Shown here in pieces: positions 1 through 11,350 of a stretch of 64,000 nucleotides of DNA. The notes beneath the pieces are model-generated. The model ran no database searches. It was given only the letters and a program-made list of their open reading frames with translations, and was not told the DNA's origin. Position numbers and translations under genes: made by a program. The DNA lies in contig CM053800.1 in NCBI GenBank assembly GCA_028671895.1, positions 16,823,886 to 16,887,885 on the forward strand. Direction: 5' to 3'. Each line of letters starts with the position of its first letter. Positions within the stretch are counted from its first letter, which is position 1. The stretch comes from Oenanthe sinensis (taxonomy: Eukaryota; Streptophyta; Magnoliopsida; Apiales; Apiaceae).

Positions 1-2871
1 TAGGAACATGGTTCCATGAATTAAGGAACAAGGACAACCAACCATACCTCTTTGATTCACCATACTTCTTTGACAAAATCAGCCAAGTATACTTGACCTT
101 TCCATCACACACTTTTCAAAAAGCTAGAGAGCAAGTAAAGAGAGAAAAGCTCTCCCCCTCCATTTCTCCATTTTCTGCCCAGCTTGAGCAAGGTGAAAAG
201 ACAATTTTATAACTCCGGTTCTACACATCCAAAAATCACCAAATTTTAACCATAGCTCCTTCATGATATATCTAAGGTACGGATTAAATTTCATAATTGT
301 TGGAGGTGTTTGGGTTAGGTAAAGAAAATATAGAAGTTGAAGGTGAATAGTACCTCCGAAAATTTACTAACTTGTTTCTTGTTTTCTCTTGCAAGTTTAA
401 GGATGTTAAGCATAGATCAAGGCTCCCTTAAGGCTTATAAGCTCTTGTTAGTATGTTAAGGACTCAAGGAAGGTATAAACATCATCCACCCTTTGATTTT
501 GCTTTAAGTTATAAGCTTGAGTTTAAGTTATGTTTAAGCATATGTTGAGTTAAGGAGTTTGGATGTAAATGGTTGAATATGGTTGGTTGAATATTATGGA
601 TTGTTGATGGTGATAAGTTTATGAAGTATATAAACTGAGTTTTAGTAAAAATGGTTGGGTTGATGATTTGGTTGATGTTGAATGGATTAACTTAGTTAAA
701 TCCGGAAAACGTTACGATTATAGCCGTCGTAATGCCCGTTTGCATATAGGCCTGTTTTAACCATGATTTACGAACTGTCAAAATGATGATTTTGAACACC
801 ACTTCCCATGTATGTGTAGGACTTCCTTTGTAGTTTGTTTTGGTATAAAAATCATATCGATACGATTTACGGTTTAGGAGATAAGTCCGTTTTAGTGAAA
901 GTCGCGCAAGGGAACCAAACTGTTGACTTGTACTCATTTTGAGGATATAAACGGACCCCTTACCAGTTGCCAAAAAGCATGAAATTTGGAGGATTAATAT
1001 TTTCGACAGTGATTAAGGCCCCTACAAAATTTCATACACAGATGCTAATATTTCGATTTTATAAAAATGTTGAAACCAAAGTTGCGCGGTGACACTGTTC
1101 ATAGGAGAAGCTACTGCCCTGTTTTGGATATTCGAAAATGAGTCCTCTGTCCAGGGGAAAACCTTTGATGGATTGTATTCTAGGTATTATCTAGATCCTT
1201 TGCGCGCTAAGTTTGTGTCATTTGGAGTTACGAGTCAAAAGTTATGACCAATTTACTAAAGGTATCGCATAACTTAGAAACCATGTTAATAACCAACTTT
1301 GAGGCTATCATCGAAGTAGCTAGGATGCTTACGTGCATGTGAAACTTTTATTTAAGATACTAGGGATGTCAAGGATGACTCCAGAGAAAGAATTGAGTTA
1401 ATCGGATTAAGACTCAATTTACTAAAAATGCTAGAAGTTGGGTGTTTAAAGTGAGAATTACTAAAAAGTGACTAAGTGCTTATTGTCACTATAAAACGTA
1501 GACGTAAGTTGATTTTCGAGACTTAATTCCTACACGAGTTATATACGAAAGATGTTGAGGAATAACATGACTATGTATTGGAGAAAAAGGATTAGATTAA
1601 AAGCCGTTGACGAGATGGTTTACGAATGGTCAAGATAGACCCGAGGCGGTGAATTCCGGGTAAAACAAGTGTTAATAAAAATGACTAAGTACAAATTGTA
1701 AGTGTCATAATTGGACTCCATATGCGATTATACTTATTAGTAAAATAAGTGGTTGATGGGATTAAGAGTACTAATCAGGATTATGGTATCTATTGATAAA
1801 AAATCTGGAACGAGTGGGACTTTGAGAATATATCTTGGACTCCAGGCAAGTTTTCTATCCCTATGTTTTACATATTAAAACATTTGTATAATTATGCTTA
1901 TGCAAGTTTTCAAAACTAGTACCTAATGTACAATGGTTTTGTCGAAAGACTGTTGATGTTGTCATATAAATGTATGTTGAAAAGTACGAACTGTTTTATG
2001 TATAGCTATATATTTCGCAAATGTTTCGGTTATATGCTATAAGAAATATAGATATAAGCCGGTAAAAGGACAAAGGCTCTAAGTGTATAGCAAGTCATGT
2101 TTTTTCGAACGTAGACCGAGAGTCGGAAGATTATGTTAAGTACTGTCGTAATCCGGAAGAAGTCGGAGACAGATGATTTTGAAGAGACGATATAAATACT
2201 TCGATATTTATATTTTGATATTTTTTTGATAAAAGGATTAAATAAGGATAATAAATATTATTTTAATATTTATTTAATTAATGAATATTATTTAAAATAT
2301 TCATTTATCGAGGATTATTTATTAATAAATATTATTTAAATATTTATTAATTATTTAAAATTTATTTACAAATTATTTTAGGTCTTTAATAATTATTCGA
2401 AGCTTTCGATAATTATTTTAAATACTTTCCGACCTTTAAAAAATGATTTAAAAATAGTGAGAGCTCCCTAATATTTAATTTAAATATTTATTTATTCTTT
2501 TAATAAGAATAAAATACGTTCAGACTTATCAAAAATAGGGAACTCGGTATAGGAAATGAATAGCTATTTACTTTCTCAAAAACAGTTATGTCTTGACATC
2601 ACTGGCCTACTGTAGTAGGGTGTTCAACTTATCAAAACATGAGAGGTTTTCCCGACTAACTCCCGGGTCGTGATTCTAAATGGTTTTCTTTCCTCAAAAG
2701 AAAGACATCAGTTGATGAAGGTCAACATACCTTTGTGGTAGTAGGGCTGCCCATTTTTTTGGCAGTACCCATTCAGAGTTTTATGAATCTATTAACAAGT
2801 ATGATATACTTGGGGAACTAAGATTAAGTTCTGGTTCTAAGTTATAGATTATTCCAGGGACTGGAGAAAAG

Positions 2872-2999
2872 TTTCGGGCCTTTGATGTCGCCCGATTAGC
2901 ATAAGAGATCGATTGACACCGGCCCAGCAGATGAATTTCGGGACTTTGATGTCGCCCGGTTAGCATAAGAGGCCGATTGACACCGGTCCAGCAGAGCGT
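2872..2999 (+). repeat. 64-bp tandem dimer inside gypsy LTR
   Basis: Two adjacent copies begin at 2872 and 2936 with TTTCGGG(C/A)CTTTGATGTCG and end in CCAGCAGA. They differ at a few positions. The unit is more GC-rich than the surrounding LTR. Confidence 0.8.
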
Positions 3000-3494
3000 A
3001 AGAGGTACGTGAGAGGCACGGCCCAGCATTTTGGCCCATATGCGGTCTAGGGCGATTTCCAATGACGATAAAATTTCGTCGGCTCCCCCTTCTACATGTA
3101 GAGAAACAACAAGAGCCTCCGTATGATACGACTGATCATCGTGTGCGTACGGTCGTAGTATGATGAAAAGCTCCAACTATAGTCCCTTCTTCCAAATTGG
3201 AAATGTACTACGCACCGTAACGAAAGCCGCTAAGGGCATAGTTACCGATGGTAGCGGAAGAAATGTTTTAAAAAGATTTATCTATTTTCATCATGTTTCT
3301 ACGAAAGTTATGTTAAACTTTAGTTGTTTGTACATAATGTTTTTACAACTAACCTACAGCATGTTTTCAGAATATATGTGATAAAGGAAAAAGCTTACAG
3401 ATTTACAGCATGTTTTCAGTTATATATGTTCTTACGGAGCTATAATACTCACGCTTACTTTCTTTATATATATCACAACACAACAGGTCAGTCT

Positions 3495-3662
3495 AGAGGT
3501 TTTGATGAGAAGTTATTTTGAAAACTTAAGCGGGTACATGATGTACGCCGAACAGCCATAGTATGCTGGAATTATCTAAGAGGTTTTGACAAGAGGTTTA
3601 TTTTAAAGATTTAAGTGGATATATGATATATACCAATTAAATTATAAATCTTTAAAACGTCT
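3495..3662 (+). repeat. 84-bp diverged tandem duplication inside gypsy LTR
   Basis: AGAGGTTTTGA starts a unit at 3495 and again at 3579. Both units continue through an AA(A/G)...TTAAG(C/T)GG segment and a short ATGATGTACGCC / ATGATATATACC inverted-type segment. The copies are clearly diverged, so the duplication is old. Confidence 0.6.
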
Positions 3663-5113
3663 TACTAGATTTTAAACCTTACAAGGGGTATGGTTAAAGG
3701 GGTTTGATTTGCTTATGATAATGAGCAATTATTATTGCGGTATCTTGAATTGGGTACTTATTATATTTATGGGAATCTTGTAAAGCTATAGTTGATACTA
3801 TTTTGCTAAAGTTATTGATAAGATTATCTCAAAACGGTGAACATAATAAGTTCATTGAGTTTTATTTCAAAAGCTTCAGAGGGAGTATGAAAGAGTAGTA
3901 ACACTATATTCGATAGTGTCTTATTTTATATAATGAACTAAATTATTCGGATTATATCCTTCTGAACTCTAGGATTGAGTATAAATGCTTTTAAGAGAAA
4001 ACTCCGACAATATGTATCATCGAGAGATACTTTGTTATGCTTACCCTATACCGGTAACCTTATGATATACTATTGAGATAGTAGTGATTATCATGTTCTT
4101 GGATGAGAATCACCTATATAATTGGGTGGATAATTTGCTGAGCATTCTTTCGCTCACCCTTGCTTTATAATAAATTTTCAGAGAAAGCGATAACGCATTG
4201 GATTGGCTCCATACTTTGAGGAAGGAAGTAGGAGATTCACCTTTGAGAAGGTTCAGTTCAGAACTATTCCGTAGAAGTAAGTTGATAGGTTTCAGTTTTG
4301 ATCTAGTTATCAATGTCACTTCAGGTAGAGGTTATCATTGATAGCGTGAGATCCTGGTTAAGTACATTTGGTTTGTAATAACTAATGGTACTTGTTGTAT
4401 ATCGTTTCTAAGGCTATAACTTGTATGTGTGAGAGAGAGGGGTCTATGATGTGATTTTGTTGAAGTGTTGAGTATTGCAGGTTTTAAAGGATTGGATGAT
4501 GATGTGACGACTCAAATCCCAGACCCCGGATTTGGGGGCGTTATAGAGACTATAAAATGCATGACCGTGCTCAAATAATGATTTGTTTTCATAGTCTACT
4601 CATGGATCAAGTAAACCCGGATTAAATGTTATAGAGGATGACTAAATACATGCCTCGAATTTAATCTATAATATATATGGTTAAAGGGATTATATTACAC
4701 GGAAACATTAATCACGAAAGGTTTTCTCGAATCACGATTTAATTATTATTTAATTGGGTAGCAATGATGTATTACTAGATACCGCTCATTGTTTATAATT
4801 TTATTGGAGAATAAAAGTATTGCTAATTAAATAATAGCCTATAGGGTCACACACATAGAGTACTTAGAGGAATAGTTAATTTAAATTATAGATTTAAATT
4901 AATTGATGATTATTTGAATTTTATTATATTAATTAAGTGAGACTTAATTAATTGAAATAATATAAATTCGAATTTGAATTATGCCCTTAATAATTAAGTA
5001 TGATTTAGTTATTAATTAAATAATAGAAATTCGGTTTTATTATTTAATCCTAAACCTACATGGGTTAGGCTTTGCTGTTATGGGTTGCTGTTATGGGCCT
5101 ATTAACCAGACAT

Positions 5114-5121
5114 TATAAATA
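5114..5121 (+). promoter_or_regulatory. TATA box of element A LTR
   Basis: TATAAATA lies ~370 bp before the LTR end and recurs at 12538-12545 in the 3' LTR. Family B has TATATAA at the equivalent place (13523, 62862). Transcription would start shortly downstream, giving an R-U5 of roughly 340 nt. Confidence 0.55.
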
Positions 5122-5428
5122 GATAATGTAGGGTTAATAGGGTTTAACGTTTTTGAGAAAAAACAAACCCTAGAGGCAGCAGGCAGCAGCAAGGGGCAGA
5201 GAAGACAGAATTCGAAATCATCAAAGGAGGCTAGTACATCCATTCCGTAATCAAGGTCGTGAGACGTTCTTGAAGGTACTCGTGTGGATACCATAGAGGT
5301 GTTTTCGAGAGGAAGACACAAGTCGTGAAAGCTAGGATCTCCGTTGAGTTCGTGTAAGTCAAGACCAGACAAAGGTATGATTCCGTTTCACAATAATCAG
5401 TCCAGGCTTATACATGATCCTGCGTTTA

Positions 5429-5488
5429 GGGTTCCCAAATTTTCGTTATATTTACGTTTAATCCGCTGCGTTTTATGCCTCGGAACCC
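5429..5488 (+). other. U5 inverted repeat, candidate RNA stem next to PBS
   Basis: GGGTTCC (5429-5435) pairs with GGAACCC (5482-5488), which ends four bases before the LTR end. The 3' LTR has the same pair at 12853-12859 and 12906-12912. Related families keep the pairing with different bases (see findings), so a base-paired element is likely. Confidence 0.6.
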
Positions 5489-5493
5489 AACAA

Positions 5494-5505
5494 TGGCATC
5501 AGAGC
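5494..5505 (+). other. Primer binding site of element A
   Basis: TGGCATCAGAGC follows the LTR end after one base. It matches the common plant copia PBS TGGTATCAGAGC, complementary to the 3' end of initiator tRNA-Met, except for T to C at position 4. Family B carries the same C. Confidence 0.85.
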
Positions 5506-7369
5506 TACGTGTATAAGGGACTGATTTGGTTACGTGTTTTATGTATTTGATGCATACATGCCTGTTTTGGTGACTGCCATGCTTCTGCTATGCTTCTGCC
5601 ATGACTATATTTGATCTGCAATGTTATAATATGTTATGGCATGATATGTGTGATGCACTGTATGTATGTGATACAAGATAGAGTCCAGGTAAGGTCATCG
5701 GAATCGTTCTGAAGCGTTTGAAAAACACAACCGCATAAGATGCAGTTTGCTGTGAATAGTGATTCTGCAGTGAATAGTGTTTTTCGACGGAGTTATAATG
5801 TATCGAATGTACTCTTTCTGGAAAGGGAAAATCGTCACGAGCAAAAATCACCGCTTTGCTGTGACCTATGGTGTTTTTTGGCCATTTGACATCGTTAAGG
5901 GCCTCAAAAACGCAGTTTTCTGTTTTCTGATCATAATTTTAATTTTTTCAAAAATTTGTGATCATGATATATTTGATGCATGATGATATGATTATGCATT
6001 CTAGGATTCCAGTAACTGTTATGTGAGCATGGTGCTGGTTATGGCCTTCTAGACCCTAGATTAATGGTTTTTGATTTTGGTTTTATAAATACGACTTGCA
6101 TGTCGTTTTCTTCATTCTTGTAATTGTTGAACCTCGAATGTAACTCGAGCTTTTTTTTATATAAGTACATTAGCTTAGGTTGTATTCAATTATTCCATGT
6201 AATGTAATTGAAGACTGAAGGATGATCTAAGAAGCTAAGAAGACAGCCATGGATGCAAGAAGAATGAAGACAAGCAACTGTATTTATATTTTTCGACCAC
6301 CATAGACTGACTTTGATCCTTTCATCAGCTCGAAAGGATCACGTAGGAAAGGGGCCATAACCAAGCACGTTTACATATTGCACTTTACATATTGATGTAT
6401 GAATGTATGTGTAGAGTAGAAGATGCATGCTTTAATTAGATTAATGATGTATGCATGTATTAGATACGTCAGCCATGCCATGCTTGCCATGCTAAACAAG
6501 ATAAAATCTGTAACGATTTAAGATTTTAAAATTAACAAACGATTATGAGATTCTTGTGTTTATGAAATATGGATTTTTAAAACACGGAATTGAATATGGA
6601 TTTTGATATCTATAATTGGGATTTTCTGACAAAAAATGGATATGCGTATTTGTAAGGCTGATGGGTTTAAGTGTGACCACTGGTATCCTCCATCTACCTA
6701 GGAAATGAACAATTTAAGATGTCAATTTGAAATATTTGGTTCAAGAAAAAATTGAGGATCTCTTCATGATGTGATCATGATCGTCGTAAATTTTCTAAAC
6801 CCCTTAACAAAATATTAAGTTTAACTCGGATGCTTTCCAATGAATGAACACTCATCGAATCCTAGATCGATTAGGGGAAAGACTGTCAGTGGCAGGGGAC
6901 TCCTATCCATCCTGGTGAGATGCGACGAATATAAACGGTTATATTCGGCCGTTGTATCATTGGGTCAAACTTAACTGAGTCGTCATAATAAGGTGAAAGT
7001 AAACGGTTATATTCAACCATTATGAACTTAGAAGCATAGAGTTTGGTTAAAAATCTATTAGATAGATAAGATCAATCGTTGCTCACCAAACTATCCAAGA
7101 ATTATATATGATATAATTGACAACTGTTGTCTACCAAAATAATCATTTTTAAGGACTTCCAGTTGTTGTCTTTGGACATGACGAAATATGAATCTTGGCT
7201 CACTAGAAAGAATTATGGGATATACTTTCTAAATTAATAGTAAGGGCTATTAATTTGATAAAAATAGTGGGAGATATATTATGAATATATCATAATCATT
7301 TGAACATAATAAATAACTCAGACAATCTAATGTTTATTTTTGTGCTTTTATCATTGTAGATACCAAGTA
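5506..7369 (+). other. Untranslated leader of element A (~1.86 kb)
   Basis: No convincing ORF. The second half (about 6060-7330) is strongly conserved with the family-B leaders at 56860-58180 and 52100-53420. Seen structures: ACGAC/GTCGT arms at 6091 and 6102; CTCGA/TCGAG arms at 6133 and 6145; and AATTAATAG/CTATTAATT at 7232 and 7247 with loop TAAGGG. A 9-mer AGTGGGAGA at 7266-7274 is identical to the core of the 3' PPT. Packaging, dimerisation or translation-control roles are possible but inferred. Confidence 0.7.
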
Positions 7370-10300
7370 ATGGCAAACAACACAAACACACTATCCGTAC
7401 GATCAGTCCTTGAGAAAGATAAGCTGACAGGAGGAAACAACTTCCTAGACTGGCAGAGGAATTTGAGGATTGTCCTCAGACAGGAGCGCAAGCTTCATGT
7501 CATTGATATTCCTCCGGCGGGTCCCCTTCCTGAGGGCGCTACTGTTGAGGAACGAGCGGCCCACACAAAGGAAGAGAATGATGCAACTGATGTTGTATGT
7601 CTTATGTTGGCAACTATGAGTGCTGAGCTTCAAAGACAACATGTGCATATGGATGCATATACTATTAATGAGCACTTGCAAAGCATGTTTGCAAGCCAAA
7701 CTCGTCAAGAAAGGTTCAACACGAGCAAGTCACTCTTTAATTGCAAACAAGGGGCAAGTGAACCAGTTGGCCCACATGTTCTGAATATGATTGGTTACAT
7801 TGAGTACCTTGAGACTTTGGGTTTCCCGATTATTCAGGAAATTGGTATTGACCTGATCATGAATTCTTTGAACAACAAATTCACTCAATTTGTTATAAAC
7901 TACAATATGAATGAATTTGACAAAACACCGACTGAATTATTGGCTATGTTGAGAACATATGAGACCAACATGAAGACGGCTGAACCTGCTCCCATACTGA
8001 TGGTGGGCAATAAAGGTAAGGCCAAAGGGAAAGGCAAGCGGAAGGGTAAGAAGAAGACAGATTCTGATTCTACACCCAAGCCAAAGTCAGGTCCCAAACA
8101 GGCTTTAAAGCCTAAAGGTGGGGTCGCTAAGGGTGAATGTCACTACTGTAAGAAAACTGGTCACTGGAAGAGAAACTGTTCAGTTTACTTGGAGGATCTG
8201 AAGAAGAAGAGGGCTGAGCAAGCTTCTACTTCAGGTATATATGTTATAGAAGTCAATCTGTCTATTTCTACATCTTGGGTATTGGATACTGGATGTGCTA
8301 CTCACATTTGTATAAATGTTCAAGAAATGCAGAGAAGTAGGACATTGGCTAAAGGAGAAGTGGACCTACGAGTTGGCAATGGAGCAAGAGTTGCTGCTTT
8401 AGCTGTAGGAACCTATTATTTATCTTTGCCCTCAGGGCTTGTTTTAGAACTGGAGAATTGTTTTTACGTGCCTGCGATTCGCAGAAACATTATTTCTGTT
8501 TCTTGTTTGGACAAGAAAGGTTTTTCGTTTACGATAAAGAACAATTGTTGCTCTTTTGCTTTGAATGATTTAACCTAAGGTGTTGCGCGTTTGTTTAATG
8601 GTTTATATGTTCTTGACTTAGATAATCCTGTCTATAATATAGAAAATAAACGACTTAAAGTTAATGACTCAAATCAAACATACCTCTAGCATTGTCGTCT
8701 AGGCCATATAAATGAGAAACGCATATCCAAATTACATAAGGATGGATACTTGGATAAGTTTGATTTTGAATCATACCAAGAATGCGAATCTTGTTTGCTT
8801 GGTAAAATGACTAAAGCCCCTTTCACTGGTAAGGGTCAAAGGGCCACCGAACGTCTGGAGCTAATACATAGTGATGTATGTGGCCCAATGCGTGTGATGG
8901 CTAGAGGAGGCTACTACTACTTCATAACATTTACTAATGATTTCAGTAGATATGGATATGTATATCTTATGAAGAATAAATCCGATTGTTTTGAAAAGTT
9001 TAAAGAATACAAGGCTGAAGTACAGAAGCAAATTGGCGGAGGTGCAAGTATTAAAATCTTACGATCTGATCGTGGAGGAGAATACTTGAGCACAGAATTT
9101 AAAGATTATTTAAAGGAGTGTGGTATTGTATCACAACTCACTCCACCAGGTACACCTCAATGGAATAGAGTTTCAGAGAGGAGAAATCGCACCTTATTGG
9201 ACATGGTGCGATCGATGATGAGTCATGCAGATCTTCCAATTAGTTTCTGGGGTTATGCTCTAGAAACAGCGGCTTTCACACTTAACCGTGTTCCTACTAA
9301 GAAGGTTCAAAAGACTCCATATGAGATATGGGAGAAGAAACGGTCAGGCATGAGCTTTATGAAAGTTTGGGGATGCAAGGCGTTTGTGAAGCGTCAAGTA
9401 TCTGACAAGCTTGGACCTAAATCTGAAGAGTGCAATTTTGTGGGATACCCTAGTGAAACAAAGGCGTATTATTTCTATAATCCTTCTGAGCAGAAAGTGT
9501 TCATTGCTCGAGATGCTGTTTTCATGGAAATAGATTTTGTTTCCAAAAGAAATAGTGGGAGAGCTATAGACCTCGATGAAGATCGAGAACCATAAAATAG
9601 CATTGAACCTGAAGTGGAACAAGAGCAGGATAATGATAATGCTCAACAAACACAGGTTGTTCGTAGAACTGGTAGAATTCGCCATGAGCCAGAGAGATAT
9701 GGATTTCTTTTGACTCAATGTGGTGATTTGATGCTCATAGATGAAGATGAGCCTCTAACATACCAAGATGCTATGAACAGTCCAGACTCTAAGAGATGGC
9801 TAGAAGCCATGAAATCCGAGATGGATTCCATGTACGAAAACCGAGTATGGACTTTGGTTGATCCATCTGAAGGGGTAAAACCCATAGGGTGCAAATGGGT
9901 TTTCAAGAAGAAAACTGACATGGATGGAAATGTTCAGACCTATAAAGCAAGGCTGGTTGCAAAAGGTTTCAAACAAATTCATGGTATTGACTATGATGAA
10001 ACTTTCTCACCAGTGGCTATGGTCAAGTCCATAAGGATTTTGCTTGCTATTGCAGCATTCCAGGATTGTGAAATCTGGCAAATGGATGTCAAAACTGGCT
10101 TCCTTAATGGAAGCCTTGAAGAGGATGTGGATGTGTACATGACACAACCTGAAGGTTTTGTCGATCCAAGGAATGTTAGCAAGGTATGTAAATTACGTCG
10201 ATCCATTTATGGATTGAAGCAAGCCTCTAGGAGATGGAACATCCGCTTTGATGAAACAGTCAAAGAGTATGGCTTTGTTCAAAATGAAGATGAACCTTGT

Positions 10301-11336
10301 GTTTACAAGAAGGTTAGTGGGAGCCATGTGGCATTCATAGTACTATATGTTGATGACATACTACTAATGGGGAATGACATACCTTCTCTCAAGGCTGTTA
10401 AGATTTGGTTAGGGAGCAACTTCTCTATGAAAGACTTAGGAGATGCATCCTACATTCTAGGAATGAGGATCTATAGGGATAGATCTAGAAGGATGATCAG
10501 TCTAAGTCAGAGTACATACATCGATAAGGTTTTGCATCGTTTTAGTATGCAAAATGCAAAAAAAGGATATGTCCCCATGTCTCAAGGGATAACGATCTCT
10601 AAAGATCAGTGTCTGAAATCATTGGATGACAAGGACCGCATGAGTAAGGTTCCATATGCCTCAGCAATTGGATCCATCATGTATGCAATGGTATGTACTC
10701 GCCCAGATGTTTCGTATGCTTTAAGCATGACGAGCAGATACCAATCTAATCCAGGTGAAGGTTACTGGACGGCTGTCAAGAATATTCTAAAGTACTTGAA
10801 AAGGACTAAAGATTCATTCTTGGTGTATGGAGGAGAGGAGAAACTTGTTGTAAAAGGTTACACCGATGCAAGTTTCCAAACAGACAGGGATGATACTGTA
10901 TCACAGTCTGGTTTTGTGTTTTGTCTAAACGGAGGTGCTGTAAGTTGGAAGAGTTCAAAGCAAGAAACAATAGCTGATTCTACAATGGAGGCTGAGTACA
11001 TTGCAGCTTGTGAAGCGGCTAAGGAAGCTGTTTGGATTCGAAAATTCATTACTGATTTGGGAGTGGTTCCATCGATCGCAGATCCCATTGATCTATACTG
11101 CGATAATAATGGAGCCATTACACAGGCTAAAGAACCTAGATCTCACTCCCGAACCAAACACATACTCAGGAGATATCACCTCATTCGAGAGATTAATGAA
11201 AGGGGGTGACATACACATATATAAAGTGCACACAAATGATAACATTGCAGACCCACTGACCAAAGGCTTGTCGCACACGAAGCACGATGGTCACACTAGT
11301 TCCATGGATATTAGATACATGGGAGATTGGCTCTAG
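7370..11336 (+). pseudogene. gag-pol polyprotein of element A, three stops and one frameshift
   Basis: The polyprotein would build the particle, copy RNA to DNA and integrate it. The start ATG at 7370 opens an MANNTN... Gag. Domains in order: Gag; zinc knuckle CX2CX4HX4C at 8138-8179 (residues ~257-270) after a Lys/Gly-rich stretch; protease DTG at 8285-8293; GAG-pre-integrase near 8690-8800; integrase with Asp 8873, Asp 9068 and Glu 9176 (D35E spacing); RT with YVDD at 10346-10357; RNase H to the end. One frame carries all of this except for TAA 8576, TAG 8687 (a conserved Trp before the HX3H of integrase), TAA 9593, and an extra G in the run 11202-11206. That shift moves the last ~45 codons to another frame, ending at 11336. 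Length (~1,320 codons) is normal for a copia polyprotein. Dead as it stands, but every catalytic motif is visible. Confidence 0.93.
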
Positions 11337-11338
11337 TG

Positions 11339-11349
11339 CAAGTGGGAGA
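11339..11349 (+). other. Polypurine tract of element A
   Basis: CAAGTGGGAGA sits one base before the 3' LTR start TGTTGG. It is the expected primer site for plus-strand DNA synthesis. Family B has the same core at 61671-61679 and, in reverse, at 48606-48614. Confidence 0.85.
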
Positions 11350-11350
11350 T

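Larger units (their letters stand above)
1..4545 (+). repeat. Long Ty3/gypsy LTR, Tekay/Del chromovirus type (5' end outside window)
   Basis: No coding frame fits a known protein. The block is collinear with the minus-strand LTR at 39107-40940: the phrase AACTTTGAGGCTAT at 1295 and the stretch around 1190-1440 recur there in reverse complement. That copy is joined to a chromodomain remnant, which places the family among chromoviruses. The right end has the GACGACTC...GGATTTGGGGGCGTTA signature (4506-4543) that I recall near the 3' ends of Tekay/Del LTRs. Length by collinearity is about 4.5 kb or more, long for an LTR. A very AT-rich stretch with many short inverted repeats lies at 2190-2530. 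The end is joined directly to a truncated copia LTR at 4546. The family call is inference; the homology to 39107-40940 is seen. Confidence 0.65.
4546..5492 (+). repeat. 5' LTR of element A, first ~619 bp missing
   Basis: It matches 11970-12916 almost base for base. It ends GGAACCCAACA and is followed by one A and the PBS. It holds the conserved AGGGTCACACACA block (4854), an 11-bp hairpin (ATTAATTAAGT 4928-4938 with ACTTAATTAAT 4942-4952), a TATA box and the U5 inverted repeat. The breakpoint at 4545/4546 joins it to the gypsy LTR end. Confidence 0.9.

Noticed and set aside
692..973. Minus-strand 93-codon ORF in the gypsy LTR
   Set aside because: No recognisable motif, lies in LTR sequence, chance length for this composition.
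2781..3176. Minus-strand 131-codon ORF over the 64-bp dimer
   Set aside because: Its length comes from the GC-richer tandem repeat; the protein shows the duplication and no domain.
5091..5372. Minus-strand 93-codon ORF, repeated at 12515-12796
   Set aside because: Looks conserved, but only because both copies lie in the two LTRs of element A.
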